Assembly: GCA_030248215.1 (NCBI GenBank)
Contig: JASANG010001084.1
Location: forward strand, 1 to 64,000
DNA length: 64,000 bases
Reading direction: 5' to 3'
Source: Enoplolaimus lenunculus
Lineage: Eukaryota > Nematoda > Enoplea > Enoplida > Thoracostomopsidae
Every line of letters starts with the position of its first letter. The first letter of the stretch is position 1. The notes below the pieces were generated by a model that did no database searches, was not told where the DNA came from, and saw only the letters and a list, made by a program, of their open reading frames with translations. The position numbers and the translations under genes were made by a program. This document shows positions 50,101-61,803 of the stretch, one piece after another.

Positions 50101-50382
50101 AGCATGTCGCTTAGCGATGCAGTGAAATCTGGCAGTATTGCACTAATCGCAAGTCCAATGCAAGCAAGCGCAGCTGTTGCTGAAGCGCTGCGTCGTCGTG
50201 AATCTGAGGGTTATCGGTTTCGTATTTTAGGGATCGATGGTCAAGATGGACAGTCTTCGGCCCAGCTCGGCGATTCATCGTACAGAACGGTGCCCTCAGT
50301 GGCGGTGTCTGGACCGCATAGCCCAGTAGCTCGAGACCATCTAACTAGCCAAGTGACTACGTATCGAATCAGAAAATCTTAG
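19229..50382 (+). CDS. Spectraplakin/plectin-type cytolinker with plakin domain, SH3, ER-helix and plakin repeats
   Basis: I recognise 27 exons with mutually consistent phases, about 3,530 residues. Ends: 19229-20161, 20506-20631, 21071-21228, 25053-25611, 26650-26778, 27625-27702, 27994-28158, 28752-28856, 29639-29734, 30158-30280, 30786-30938, 31487-31651, 32270-32377, 32683-32860, 32909-32934, 33403-33591, 34788-34948, 35464-35602, 36829-37022, 38835-38997, 40231-40314, 40713-40940, 41531-46943, 48146-48304, 48721-48858, 49763-50382. One further exon is a candidate at 54575-54733. Plakin proteins tie cytoskeletal filaments to junctions. The plakin-domain/plakin-repeat order resembles nematode VAB-10A and vertebrate plectin/desmoplakin tails. 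No CH actin-binding domain is visible. An AATAAA lies 93 bp after the stop. Confidence 0.93.
20199..20353. repeat. 23-bp tandem repeat in intron 1
   Basis: About 6.5 copies of TTATTAATTATTGTTTTTTTGCC, nearly identical, beginning 40 bp after the exon 1 donor. Confidence 0.92.
20506..21228 (+). CDS. Spectraplakin exons 2-3: start of the plakin domain
   Basis: Exon 20506-20631 (42 codons, phase 0 both sides) and exon 21071-21228 (ends in phase 2) encode amphipathic helices such as EVLRQMQAEIDSINDYLDRI and LIVELERLERPIKELFEDC. These look like the first spectrin-type helices of a plakin domain. The donor of the second exon, GTCAGA, is weaker than the others in this gene, so its 3' edge is less certain. 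Confidence 0.75.
22754..22902. mobile_element. hAT-like MITE, family E (copy 3)
   Basis: GGTCCCGTAGCCAAGGCGAG at the left and TTCGCTACGGGCCTG at the right, with the TTCAACCTTGTTTGTAAGTC interior. It lies in the intron between spectraplakin exons 3 and 4. Confidence 0.78.
23980..24285. repeat. Two-copy tandem duplication with GCTTCA/TGAAGC motifs
   Basis: A unit of about 124 bp beginning near TCCTGGACGTTGAAGCTCC occurs twice (about 24050 and 24173) almost unchanged. It is preceded by degenerate relatives. Both strands are full of TGAAGC/GCTTCA, so the region can fold into local hairpins. It is intronic. Confidence 0.8.
25053..25611 (+). CDS. Spectraplakin exon 4: Ser/Arg-rich linker plus helix
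   Basis: Follows a TTTTTTAG acceptor and ends before GTAAGT. It enters in phase 2 and leaves in phase 0. The first 150 residues are basic and Ser/Asn/Gln-rich, and the last 30 (ALEEQYDEQYIRKATNVFKA and on) return to helix. The 3.8-kb intron before it holds family E and other repeats. A second frame at the exon start reads for about 45 codons before a stop. I prefer the frame that is open throughout and fits both junctions. This exon may be alternatively used, since it interrupts the helical domain. Confidence 0.65.
26650..30938 (+). CDS. Spectraplakin exons 5-11: plakin domain spectrin repeats and first half of SH3
   Basis: Seven exons all join in phase 0 (26650-26778, 27625-27702, 27994-28158, 28752-28856, 29639-29734, 30158-30280, 30786-30938). 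Diagnostic plakin motifs are visible: ELKWISEHQDLEIMRNWSN, equivalent to the WLNEKE..DW segment. QLLREIELRE follows, then VQWDWLIALSKCLEEHL, equivalent to the W-x-W helix. Last comes RSRTVSPLWKRGE, the start of the embedded SH3. The exon order follows the helical periodicity of the family. Introns are 0.3-0.9 kb and contain several MITEs. Confidence 0.9.
26820..26990 (+). mobile_element. Family A MITE remnant
   Basis: CAGCCAGTGTCAGCATATTCC followed by CCTAGGC/CCTATGC units and a right end near TAGAACATAGTCC. It starts about 40 bp after the spectraplakin exon 5 donor. Limits approximate. Confidence 0.5.
27113..27307 (+). mobile_element. Family A MITE
   Basis: GGCCAGTGTAAAGAACAGGG at the left, CATATTCCTAACCTAAGCC units inside, then AGTCCCACAGAAAAACGTTCC and CTTTCCATGAACC at the right. 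The duplication is unclear. It lies in the intron between spectraplakin exons 5 and 6. Confidence 0.72.
27735..27800. repeat. TA/AAAT simple repeat
   Basis: TATATATG and AAATAAATAAAT tracts, starting about 30 bp after the exon 6 donor. Confidence 0.8.
28529..28683 (-). mobile_element. Family A MITE with perfect 8-bp duplication
   Basis: CGAGTCTT occurs at 28521-28528 and again at 28684-28691. The element starts GGGCCCCTGTAACGC and ends TCTATACATTGAG, the reverse of the family left end. The array is reduced to one or two decayed hexamers. It ends 68 bp before spectraplakin exon 8. Confidence 0.82.
29814..29983. mobile_element. hAT-like MITE, family E (copy 4)
   Basis: CGGGCTCGTAGCAAGAGAGG to CTACCTACGGGCCTG, with GAAAATTTTCAAGTTTGCTT inside. 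Flanks GATTCAAA and AATTCAAT agree at six of eight positions. Confidence 0.78.
31360..31450 (+). repeat. tRNA-Gly-like repeat remnant
   Basis: ATATAGTTCACTGGTC, an ACACCTCCCACACGTG anticodon-arm-like segment (CCC, glycine) and a B-box GGCGGGTTCGAGTCCTGCC are followed by GAAAATATTCATCTGAC, which matches family B's end. There is no complementary acceptor stem. I read it as a family B fragment just upstream of the SH3 exon, not an active tRNA gene. Confidence 0.55.
31487..31651 (+). CDS. Spectraplakin exon 12: second half of the SH3 domain
   Basis: 55 codons in phase 0. ECLLLDTSDHAYCSVRLPGS and KVPSVIFRIPPPDARLL correspond to the SH3 strands and the conserved V-P-S-V-x-F-x-I-P-P-P exit of plakin SH3 domains. 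The acceptor is ATTTTAAG, less pyrimidine-rich than the others. A tRNA-like repeat remnant ends about 60 bp upstream. Confidence 0.9.
31912..32062. repeat. 29-bp minisatellite, about five copies
   Basis: The unit AGGCTAACCTAAGCGTAAAC-CAAATCCTG is nearly identical across copies. It contains CCTAAGC and probably grew from a family A interior. Confidence 0.88.
32270..33591 (+). CDS. Spectraplakin exons 13-16, including a 26-nt micro-exon
   Basis: Exons 32270-32377, 32683-32860, 32909-32934 and 33403-33591 encode further spectrin-type helices (LDILMRTWREKHCYIRFLM; LNDDTNKLLGEFEPDS; NIWLRQIFNSEPDP). Exon 32683-32860 ends in phase 1 while 33403 begins in phase 0. The micro-exon CT-GAA-GCA-GAA..., coding AEAERQTLI, bridges them exactly. 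It restores the length between the conserved helices seen in other plakins. It costs an AAG acceptor, a weak GTTTTC donor and a 48-nt intron before it. The micro-exon is therefore the least certain piece. Confidence 0.7.
33069..33295. mobile_element. Tc1/mariner-like MITE, family G (copy 1)
   Basis: TA dinucleotides flank inverted ends CACTGCGAAAAATGGTGAGT and GCCATTTTTTGCAGTG. Sub-terminal AGTCAAATTGACTC palindromes fill most of the element. It is in the intron before spectraplakin exon 16. Copy 2 is at 50571-50770. Confidence 0.85.
33776..34520. repeat. 75-bp minisatellite, about 10 copies, open in one frame
   Basis: The unit AAGTTGAGTTGATTCAAACT... repeats with a strict 75-bp period, and variant bases follow a three-unit higher-order pattern. 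One plus frame is open throughout, giving a 25-residue repeat with LSNGCCKT. The stretch is intronic between exons 16 and 17. The frame has no acceptor at its start and ends in a stop 270 bp before exon 17, so I call it a repeat and not an exon. Confidence 0.9.
34788..37022 (+). CDS. Spectraplakin exons 17-19: plakin-domain spectrin repeat
   Basis: Exons 34788-34948 (ends phase 2), 35464-35602 and 36829-37022 (ends phase 2) give continuous helix-rich sequence (SHMSRMQRVLELWDQLWDIS; ALQTLLNVIAEGKQTLSEQE; LDVDRLEDDVQAVIVRWENL), a classic spectrin-repeat pattern with conserved W-x-x-L-W. All donors are GTGAGT, GTATAA or GTAAGC. Confidence 0.88.
36078..36349. mobile_element. TIR element, family J (TTGCAAG-rich)
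   Basis: Inverted ends GCCCTATTCGCACGTGCAAG and CGTGCACGTGTGAATAGGGC. The interior has many AACTTGCA/TGCAAGTT motifs in both orientations. No duplication was matched. Decayed relatives lie near 37575-37730 and 48620-48680. Confidence 0.72.
37110..37452. mobile_element. Long-TIR element, family C (simple copy)
   Basis: Arms of about 95 bp: CAAGAGTGGATGATCACTC on the left, and the near-perfect inverse ending GAGTGATCATCCACTCTTG. An exact 7-bp duplication CTTTGAC lies at 37103-37109 and 37453-37459. The centre contains C-rich and G-rich runs. A short tRNA-like piece (GCGTAGCCTGAGTGGTTAAC) lies just upstream at 37055. Confidence 0.87.
37780..37926 (+). mobile_element. Family A MITE with 8-bp duplication
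   Basis: CGAATTTT at 37772-37779 and 37927-37934. Left end GCCCATGTATAGAACAGGCC and right end GGCCCTGTTTTATACATGGG are clear inverted repeats of about 24 bp. The internal array is down to three hexamers. Confidence 0.88.
38473..38814. repeat. 68-bp tandem repeat, five copies
   Basis: Units contain TCTAGGTTCAGGTCCGGGTT and GTGCCAGTCCGGGTACTTAT. Copies alternate TCTGCGTGCC and TCTGGGTGCC, suggesting dimeric growth. It ends about 20 bp upstream of the acceptor of spectraplakin exon 20. Confidence 0.92.
38835..40940 (+). CDS. Spectraplakin exons 20-22: end of the plakin domain
   Basis: Exons 38835-38997, 40231-40314 and 40713-40940. They encode FAWLNRVEKIIADLKNPNQL, then AIENVNHEGGRYMREAK (matching the family's ES/AVNREGGKFVREAK motif), then an YDSRTSTYYKTL segment and LEELNRRFALLPSLIMERYK. 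This is where plakin domains end and rod or repeat regions start. The 68-bp satellite ends only about 20 bp before the first of these exons. Confidence 0.88.
39458..39607. repeat. 20-bp minisatellite, about seven copies
   Basis: Unit GACGGACGGTGACGCATTGT, almost invariant. It lies inside a decayed GGTGGCGTTATACTTGTC element related to the GC-rich inverted repeat at 3.4 kb. Confidence 0.9.
39770..39966. mobile_element. hAT-like MITE, family I (copy 2)
   Basis: CAGGACCGGAGCAGCCACCC at the left, CTGCTGCGGTACTG at the right, matching the copy at 339-558. The duplication is not legible. Confidence 0.65.
41531..46943 (+). CDS. Spectraplakin exon 23: ER-type single alpha-helix and about 36 plakin repeats
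   Basis: An uninterrupted 5,413-nt exon begins in phase 0 after TGTTAG and ends in phase 1 before GTAAGT. Residues 10-140 of the exon are repeated EEEERRRR blocks, the pattern of a stable single alpha-helix that does not pair into a coiled coil. Then come plakin-repeat motifs of the form SLxEAIxxGxID, spaced by about 38 residues, e.g. SLQEAVERGYV, TLIEAIAEGLI, SIIDAIERGLM, TLEEALRKGMI, NIIDAIANGHM, TIKEAAAKGWI, SLETAIKLGLI. In other plakins such repeats bind intermediate filaments. Ser/Thr-rich linkers interrupt them around exon residues 880-960 and 1400-1600. The exon begins ADLARQRAQ, upstream of the first internal ATG at 41726, so the true reading frame is longer than an ATG-to-stop scan shows. 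Confidence 0.93.
48146..48304 (+). CDS. Spectraplakin exon 24: plakin repeat
   Basis: 53 codons, phase 1 in and out, after a TTTTCAG acceptor. SLLDAIRQGLVDIRDKTI is a standard plakin repeat that completes the GLID at the exon 23 junction. The donor is GTTAGC. A family A MITE starts 12 bp after the last exon base. Confidence 0.9.
48317..48517 (+). mobile_element. Family A MITE 12 bp after a spectraplakin donor
   Basis: 201 bp, flanked by GCCTGTTG (48309-48316) and GCCTATTG (48518-48525), one mismatch apart. Ends GACCCATGTATTGAACAGGG and CCTGTTCTATACATGGGCC. The left duplication overlaps the donor region (GTTAGCC at 48305). Confidence 0.88.
48721..48858 (+). CDS. Spectraplakin exon 25: plakin repeat
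   Basis: 46 codons, phase 1 in and out, TTTCTTTCAG acceptor and GTAATG donor. It encodes TLADALSRDLIDIRTNEF, a plakin repeat, and ends in SETG, where a repeat boundary is expected. Confidence 0.88.
49553..49730 (+). repeat. tRNA-derived SINE-like sequence
   Basis: GCGTAGCTCAGTGGTTGCAG is an A-box-like start and GTGGGATTGAAGCTC a weak B-box. The tail CTGCTTAACTTAGAATTG recurs at 59775-59800 after a similar CCGCAT-CGCAGCAA block. Two copies sharing head and tail suggest a SINE family; the 59.7-kb copy is 5'-truncated. Confidence 0.55.
49763..50382 (+). CDS. Spectraplakin terminal exon: last four plakin repeats and C-terminus
   Basis: Enters in phase 1 after CATTTTAG. It carries TIADACACGYL, SLLGAINHGLL, TLKEALTDGVI and SLSDAVKSGSI, then a Ser-rich tail ending TTYRIRKS and a TAG stop. 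A short basic tail after the last repeat is usual for plakin C-termini. Because the previous exon also ends in phase 1, skipping this exon would keep the frame for an isoform with a different end. Confidence 0.9.
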
Positions 50383-50474
50383 GGTCTTGATTGCACCAGC
50401 TGGAAGACTATTGAGGATATTTGGGACTTGCAGCAGCAAATGTTTATGGCAGCATTCCGTGAATTTAAATCGGT

Positions 50475-50480
50475 AATAAA
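50475..50480 (+). terminator. Polyadenylation signal of the spectraplakin short form
   Basis: AATAAA, 93 bp downstream of the TAG stop. It is the first canonical hexamer after the coding end. Confidence 0.6.
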
Positions 50481-50570
50481 ACATTCGTAGGAATAATTTT
50501 GATTCTGGTTCGCTGTTATTGTCGGTAGTGCGCAAATCTTCCTTAAATATTTGTGAATCAATGAGCAATG

Positions 50571-50770
50571 TACACTGCAAAAAATGGTGAGTCAAATTGA
50601 CTCTGTCCGAAATAGGCTTTTCCTGACTACACAAACTGAGCAAAGTCGACTCCACCAGAGTCAAATTCGATTCACTCAATCGGTCAGTGAGTCGAATTTG
50701 ACTCAGTTTGTGCAGTCAGGAAAAGCAATATTTCGGAGGGCCAGTTTGACTCACCATTTTTTACAGTGTA
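50571..50770. mobile_element. Tc1/mariner-like MITE, family G (copy 2)
   Basis: TA-flanked, 200 bp. Ends CACTGCAAAAAATGGTGAGT and ACTCACCATTTTTTACAGTG, with the same AGTCAAATTGACTC palindromes. It lies just past the spectraplakin polyadenylation signal. Confidence 0.87.
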
Positions 50771-51221
50771 GTTTTGTAAAAAATTATTAAAGCAGCGGAA
50801 TTTACTTTGTTTATTTTGTCGTATTTAAATATCGTATTCGTAGAACTAAAAATAAATGACCTCATTTAGCTCTGATTTGTTAGTCTTACGAGTCCGTATA
50901 TTTCCAGTTGAAAGCAACTTGTTGGTACATTTTAAAGTATATTAATCATCGCTATTCGTAATTATAAAATCTAATCCCCATTTTAGTATGAATATTTTGA
51001 ATATATTCATGTATAAATACGATATTTACCTTATTTTGTTGGTTAATAGTTATCTAAATTTAATTTTCAATTTTTTTAGATGTATTACTTGTTGATAATT
51101 TAGAAATCCACTTAAGATTCACAAGGTAAATATAGACGGAAGGAACAAAATATCACTGTATAGACTGTCGGCAGTCTAAAATTGGATTCATTAAGCTAAA
51201 TTTTTTTAATGTATCATGTAG

Positions 51222-51362
51222 GGTCCATGTAAAGATCAGACGCGGATCGCCGTTCCGCGGAACTGCAATAGAGTAAGTTTAAGCTTTAGATTATTTTTTG
51301 TTCTGCTTAGTGTAAGGAATTTGTCTATACTACTGCTACAGCCCTGTTCAAATACATTGACC
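51222..51362 (-). mobile_element. Family A MITE, array lost
   Basis: GGTCCATGTAAAGATCAGAC at the left and GTTCAAATACATTGACC at the right. Flanks TCATGTAG and GAATGTAG agree at six of eight positions. The region 50771-51221 shows nothing else. Confidence 0.7.
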
Positions 51363-51633
51363 GAATGTAGGAAACCAGTTTGATTTAAAAATTTATGCTC
51401 AATGAAAAATTAAGAAGATTGCGTTAATATCAACGGACATTTAAGGACACACCCTTAAGTTCCGGTTAGCACTGCGCAATTAACGTAAAAATACCACTTG
51501 TCCGTTCGTTACGAAATTGAATGCTCGGTGTATCTGGTTATATTTGACACTTATGTTCATTTTATCCTGCCATAATTTCTTGCCTATAGAAAATTGTAGT
51601 TAATAAAAATGCTTTTAAAAATTGGTTTAACTT

Positions 51634-51907
51634 ATGTATATGTCGTAGGCCAATCTGCTATTCAGGCCAATTACGAATTGGCCTGAGCCAATCTGCTATT
51701 CTGAGCAAATAGCAGATTGGCCTAAGCTAAATAGCGATTGTAATAAGTAGCAAAACAAGAGTGATGTAAAACCAACACTGATTGGTTCAACCTTACTGCG
51801 CTTCTTCGAATAATCAAATCTGCTTGGTTTATAAAGCTTAATAGCAGTTTAGCCTAGACCAAAATGCTATTACGCAAAATAGCAGATTGGCCCACGGCAT
51901 ATACATG
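51634..51907. mobile_element. TIR element, family K (AATCTGCTATT)
   Basis: Left TGTATATGTCGTAGGCCAAT and right ATTGGCCCACGGCATATACA are inverted, with four internal AATAGCAGATTGGCC or inverse motifs. A related piece is at 28998-29045. No duplication was matched. Confidence 0.7.
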
Positions 51908-52184
51908 AAGTTAGCTACGAAATCAACCATTGGCTTCGTGATATATGCTTTTCCCTATGAATATGGGATATATGCAACGCAATGGGTGTTGCATGCTAGC
52001 CGGCAGCATAAATGTCAATGTACAGTCGATGTAAAAGCAGTTGCAGGTTCGGGCTGCATGTCGTAGTGGTAGGGCATTCGAAGGGTCATGCTAAACTCGC
52101 CGCGCGGCACCAACGCAACCCCATGCGAGGACTGGAATCTCCGATCGTACGTACATGGACTGATACAACGCCGCGGGTTCATTT

Positions 52185-52322
52185 CGCTCATAGAAAGATC
52201 AGGGCTGGAACATTTTTCTGCGTGACTGCATTAGAGTAACCTCAAGCTTTAGGCTATTTTTTGCTTGGCTCAGGCTTAAACTTAGGCTTAATACTGGTCC
52301 GCTTTTGTTCTTTACACTGGCC
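52185..52322 (-). mobile_element. Family A MITE
   Basis: CGCTCATAGAAAGATCAGGG, then TTAGGCT units, then GTTCTTTACACTGGCC. It matches the reverse orientation of the 27.1-kb copy. The duplication is lost. Confidence 0.65.
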
Positions 52323-52741
52323 GTATAACGGACTTGCGATTATTTCAAAAACTCCGCTGCGCTCTCCGTCGTACATCGAACACTGAGTATGTTTCACTGG
52401 CTCACAACGGACAATGCTGCGGACGATCAAACTGTACCAATAAAACGAAAGTAAATCTGTAAACAAAAATAAGTGGCAGCCAAAATCAACTAATAAATTT
52501 TTCCAATGAATTTTTCGGCTTGTGTTTATCCAATACTCCGTTGCTCTTATATTAGCAGTTTTAAGGCTAGCTTGTTGTTTTGGTTTTCATAACGGTTATG
52601 AAGTGGTCGTTACAGTTTACCGTTATATGGGTGTTGGCCAATGTTACTTAAAAGGCCGTCCCATTTTCCCGGGACAGAAATGTACCAGGAGTACCCGTCC
52701 CATTTTTCCGAGACAGCAATGTACCAGGAGTACATTCAAAA

Positions 52742-53130
52742 AATATTGGGCAGATGGCACAGATGGGACAGCTGGGACAGTTGGGACAGATGGGACAGAT
52801 GGGGCAAATGGGACTGTTGGGACAGATGGGCCAGCAGGACAGATGGGACAGTTGGGACAGATGGGACAGATGGGACAGTTGGGACAGATGGACAATTGGG
52901 ACAGTTGGGACAGATGGGACAGTTGGGACAGAGGGGACAGTTGGGACAGATGTGACAAACGGGACAGATGGCACAGTTCGGACAGATGGGGCAGATGGGA
53001 CAGCGGACAGACAGGACAGGTGGGACAGTTGGACACTTGGGACAGATGAGACATTTTGGACAGATGGGACAGTTGGGACACTTAGGACAGATGGGACAGT
53101 TGGGACACTTGGGACAAATGGGACAGATAT
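52742..53130. repeat. GGGACAGAT/GGGACAGTT minisatellite
   Basis: About 40 units of 9 bp, mixing GGGACAGAT, GGGACAGTT and shorter forms. The 9-bp period opens long frames on both strands (Trp-Asp-Arg, Gly-Thr-Asp, Cys-Pro-Ile). None has coding support. Confidence 0.92.
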
Positions 53131-53701
53131 ATAATATATATGTGTATGTATATATCCTACGTAAATATATCTGCCTGTGCATATGTAAACAGGAGCGCAT
53201 AAGTGCGTTCTCCGGGTATATTTGTGCGCCGGGAAATTGGGACGGCCTTTATAGTAACATGCGCCTGGGTGTTGAATAACGCGACAGCTAGCTATCTAGT
53301 TTGGTTTTCATATGAATAAGAGTATGCATCATGGTGTTTTTAAAAATGGTTGCTTCTTGTTAAATTATTATTGTTTTTCTTATTTCGCTAACCTGGTTCG
53401 AGTCACGTGTATTGCTAGCGATTATAGAAACGGTATAAAATTGGCTAAATGCCTATTGAAGAATTTCTTTTTATAGGTTTTGCTTTGACTAGGTTTTATT
53501 TTAGGCATTGTCACGGTAGTCGGGAACAGCGCTCGCACGTTGAGCCGGTGCAAGCGCTGTACGGGCGTTCACGGTGTGAGTTTCGCTTAAATGATTAACA
53601 TGTTTCGGTCATAGATTCGCTTTTAACAGTTTGAGTTAGGTTAGAGTCCGGTTCAGCTCGACTCAACCGGGTTTTAAGTCACTTGCATTCATTGAATAAA
53701 A

Positions 53702-54472
53702 GGCCAATGTTACTTTAACGGGCGTAATGCGGCGTTCACGTTATAACTGGGGCAGCTTGGAACACGTTTTGTCCAAGTTGATTCGACGTCAACATAAAAT
53801 TTTGTCATCCGAATAGCGGTTATGTAGACAAAATGTGAATGCCATATGACATTGGCTTACAAATCACTGATATCAAGCGATCATCATATGATATATATTC
53901 CCAAAATTCTACTAAATATCGTACGATATTTATACAGGACAATGGAATTTGTGCACGCTAAATAAAACAAAAAGTCGGATAATGCAGCATTAAATGATTT
54001 CACAAGTTGAATTAGCTTCTACGTTTCTGTTTCTGGGTAAGTTTTTCCCGAAATGTATTCCTAAGTACAAATAATTCAAATTTGAAATTTTAGTATCATA
54101 TGAAATTATAATATCATATGATACTCGCAGACAATATTTGGAATATCATATGATATTGCAGTACAAACAGAAGATGTCACATCATGATAGCAGACAATTC
54201 AAATATTTTGAATCTCATAGCGGATAAACGGTCAGACAAAAATGTTACCAGCTATAGTCATAGGGACAAAACGTGTTCCAGGCTGCCCCAGTTATAACGT
54301 GAACCGCGCATAACAGTAGATTAAGCGTATTCTTAAGCCTAAGCCTAAGCCTAAGCGTTGCAAAAGTGAGTTCCTAAGCTTAAGCCTAAGCAAACAAATG
54401 TAATCTAGCATCTAAACCTACTCTTTTATGTGCTCATCAGAAACCTGGACGCCCCTTAAAGTAACATGGGCC
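53702..54472 (+). mobile_element. Family A MITE split by a Harbinger-like insertion
   Basis: The left end GGCCAATGTTACTTTAACGG at 53702 and the right part from 54311 to AACATGGGCC at 54472 form one element. It is interrupted at TAA by the 583-bp family D element. Duplications GAATAAAA (53694-53701) and GAATAATA (54473-54480) differ at one base. CCTAAGC arrays follow the insertion. Confidence 0.9.
53728..54310. mobile_element. PIF/Harbinger-like MITE, family D (copy 1)
   Basis: Inverted ends TGCGGCGTTCACGTTATAAC and GTTATAACGTGAACCGCGCA are flanked by TAA on both sides (53725-53727, 54311-54313), the 3-bp target duplication of this superfamily. The interior has repeated ATATCATATGATAT palindromes. 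Confidence 0.88.
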
Positions 54473-54574
54473 GAATAATATAAGAAAGTGAGCAAAATAA
54501 CTATTGCTTCAAATCATACAGATTATCTGTGACAATTATTGCAATTGTAACAAAACTCAGACAACTTCATTCAG

Positions 54575-54733
54575 GTTCGATTATGGCCACAAAAAAGTCG
54601 AAGAGTCAAAGTGCAACGCCCATAACGAAGTCACATGCCGACAGATCTGTCTTCTCCACGTGGGCAGCTTTTTTTACCGGCTCAGAAAGAACTGGAAGCG
54701 TGAGAAGGGGAACATTATCAAGCAGTGGCACAG
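54575..54733 (+). CDS. Candidate phase-1 cassette exon, Ser/Thr/Lys-rich
   Basis: Between TTCATTCAG and GTAAATC, 159 nt open in the phase-1 frame. The translation begins GSIMATKKSKSQSATPITK and contains STWAAFF. Its 5' and 3' phases (1 and 1) match the ends of the spectraplakin exons at 48858 and the start at 49763. It could therefore be joined in a longer isoform that skips the terminal exon. Alternatively, the internal ATG at 54583 starts another gene. I do not recognise the sequence. Confidence 0.42.
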
Positions 54734-54899
54734 GTAAATCTTATAGATGCGGACGTTTCATTTTCACTGATTCAGGCGTTCATTTGGATGGAATACGGTT
54801 GGTTATAAATGAATAATATGTTCGAATTGCATTTGGCAAATTGATAGAGTCCGTTTCATAAAGGTATTGGCCCATATTCTAAGGAAGCTTCTGAATACT

Positions 54900-55400
54900 T
54901 TGTCTCAATTAGCACCTAAGGAGATTTTTGTTTTTCGCTTTTCGGCTGTTGTTTCTGAGCTTTGGCATGTCTACGAAATGCTCCCACTGGTTTGGGTTTT
55001 GTTTTTGTCGATCCTGCCTAGGAAGATTTAGATCCGCATTAATTAAGTCGACCAAGGCTAAAAATTTTTGTCATCGTCCGGACTCAAAGTGCGCACATCT
55101 TGCGAATTTTCCTCGTCTTCTGTCTTTTTCTTTTTGGGTGCTTTTGTATTTTTCGATCGTTCTGTTCAAAAGTTTCTAGTCCAGGAATGGACGGTACGGG
55201 TCCCCAATTCCTTTTCTTTTTGACCAAAACCGTTTTACCAAAAATTTGTTTTCCCCTGCACTACGGCCCGCAACGGTGATCAGAAGTTTTATCCACGGGC
55301 AGGAAAGCGCGAAAGATATGAGTCTCTTAGCCCCGAGTCGTTTTTCTGACAAAATTTGATGTTTTTGTATGTCGGCGGCTACTTAGCGGGCTGAAAATTT
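54900..55400 (-). pseudogene. Possible remnant of a Lys-rich coding sequence
   Basis: On the minus strand short frames read like protein in pieces, including APKKKKTEDEENSQDVRTLS and, in another frame, KQNPNQWEHFV. They are separated by stops and frame changes, with no splice sites. This suggests a decayed gene copy, but no family was recognised and chance cannot be excluded. Confidence 0.25.
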
Positions 55401-55448
55401 TACTAAGCTGTCTTAGTGTGACAACTTCTGTTCCGGTGGTAATAGTTA

Positions 55449-56119
55449 TGCGGGGTTCACGTTATAACCGAGCCAGCTTGAGCCACGTTTCGTCGCTATT
55501 AGACTATTGGGTAACATTTTGTCTTATAGACCCCATATCGTATTCAAAAATTCGTATTTGTTGCTATTATTTGTGGGTCACTTTTGTTCTTCAATATTAT
55601 ATGATATTCGAGGTATTGTCTGCGAATATCATATGATATGTTTTCAAATATCTGCATACTGGAGGTGACATACCCAAATTGTCCTGTTGAATGCCATATG
55701 ATACTATAATTTGAAATTTGAATTTTTGAATTCTAAAGCTGTGGTTCTAAGCTATTTTATGTCAGAAACGATTGGCACGCGTGTATTTGGTATTTATAGC
55801 ATATTTGTGCCTCTTCCGTCCAACTTTCCATTCATTTATTAGTACCCAAACATTACACTGTCCCGCTGAATATCATATTATTTTCGTTGACATTTTGGAA
55901 TATCATATTATATTCGCATAAATGTCCCACAGTATCACGTGACATACTGTCCCTTGTACATATTGATCATTTGAGAGCGGTGGTTTGTAAGTTATGGTCA
56001 TATGACATTCAAGTTTTGTCTGTTGACCCGATATAAGAGCCCGGATTTTAACGTTGACGTCGAATCAACATGGGTCAAACCGCGACCCGCCTACCACAGG
56101 TTATAACGTGAATCCCGCA
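55449..56119. mobile_element. PIF/Harbinger-like MITE, family D (copy 2)
   Basis: TTA duplications at 55446-55448 and 56120-56122. Ends TGCGGGGTTCACGTTATAAC and GTTATAACGTGAATCCCGCA. It is 671 bp and full of ATATCATATGATAT-like palindromes and single ATATCATA half-sites. No transposase. Confidence 0.87.
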
Positions 56120-56458
56120 TTAGCCTATAAGTACGAGCGCACTAAGATCATGGGAAAAGTAACAGGCTTCGATCAAACATAATCGGAACCCGCCAAGGAT
56201 GGATGGCTTAGACGTTAGTCTGTGGTTAGCATCCTTATGGACGGCTATAAAAGTAGTATGAGACCCAACATCGTCATACATAAACCAATAATGGTATAAC
56301 ACAGATTGCGTAAATATATGAACAGTTTCCGATATGAGTTGTAACAACGACATCATCATTAGCTATTTATTTTAGTTTGTATACCGACACATGGGCACGT
56401 AAAATTAAATCTTAAATTTAAAAAAAACAATGTAAGTGAAACTGACCAAAAAAAACTT

Positions 56459-56464
56459 TTTATT
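56459..56464 (-). terminator. Polyadenylation signal of the Cys-rich gene
   Basis: AATAAA on the minus strand, 26 bp beyond the stop codon at 56490. It supports the 3' end of that gene. Confidence 0.6.
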
Positions 56465-56489
56465 CTTCATTTATTCTAAAAATCAATTT

Positions 56490-61803
<5,314 letters not shown>

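Noticed and set aside
52644-53279. Several open frames of 100-175 codons on both strands
   Set aside because: They are by-products of the 9-bp minisatellite and lack splice sites and natural composition.
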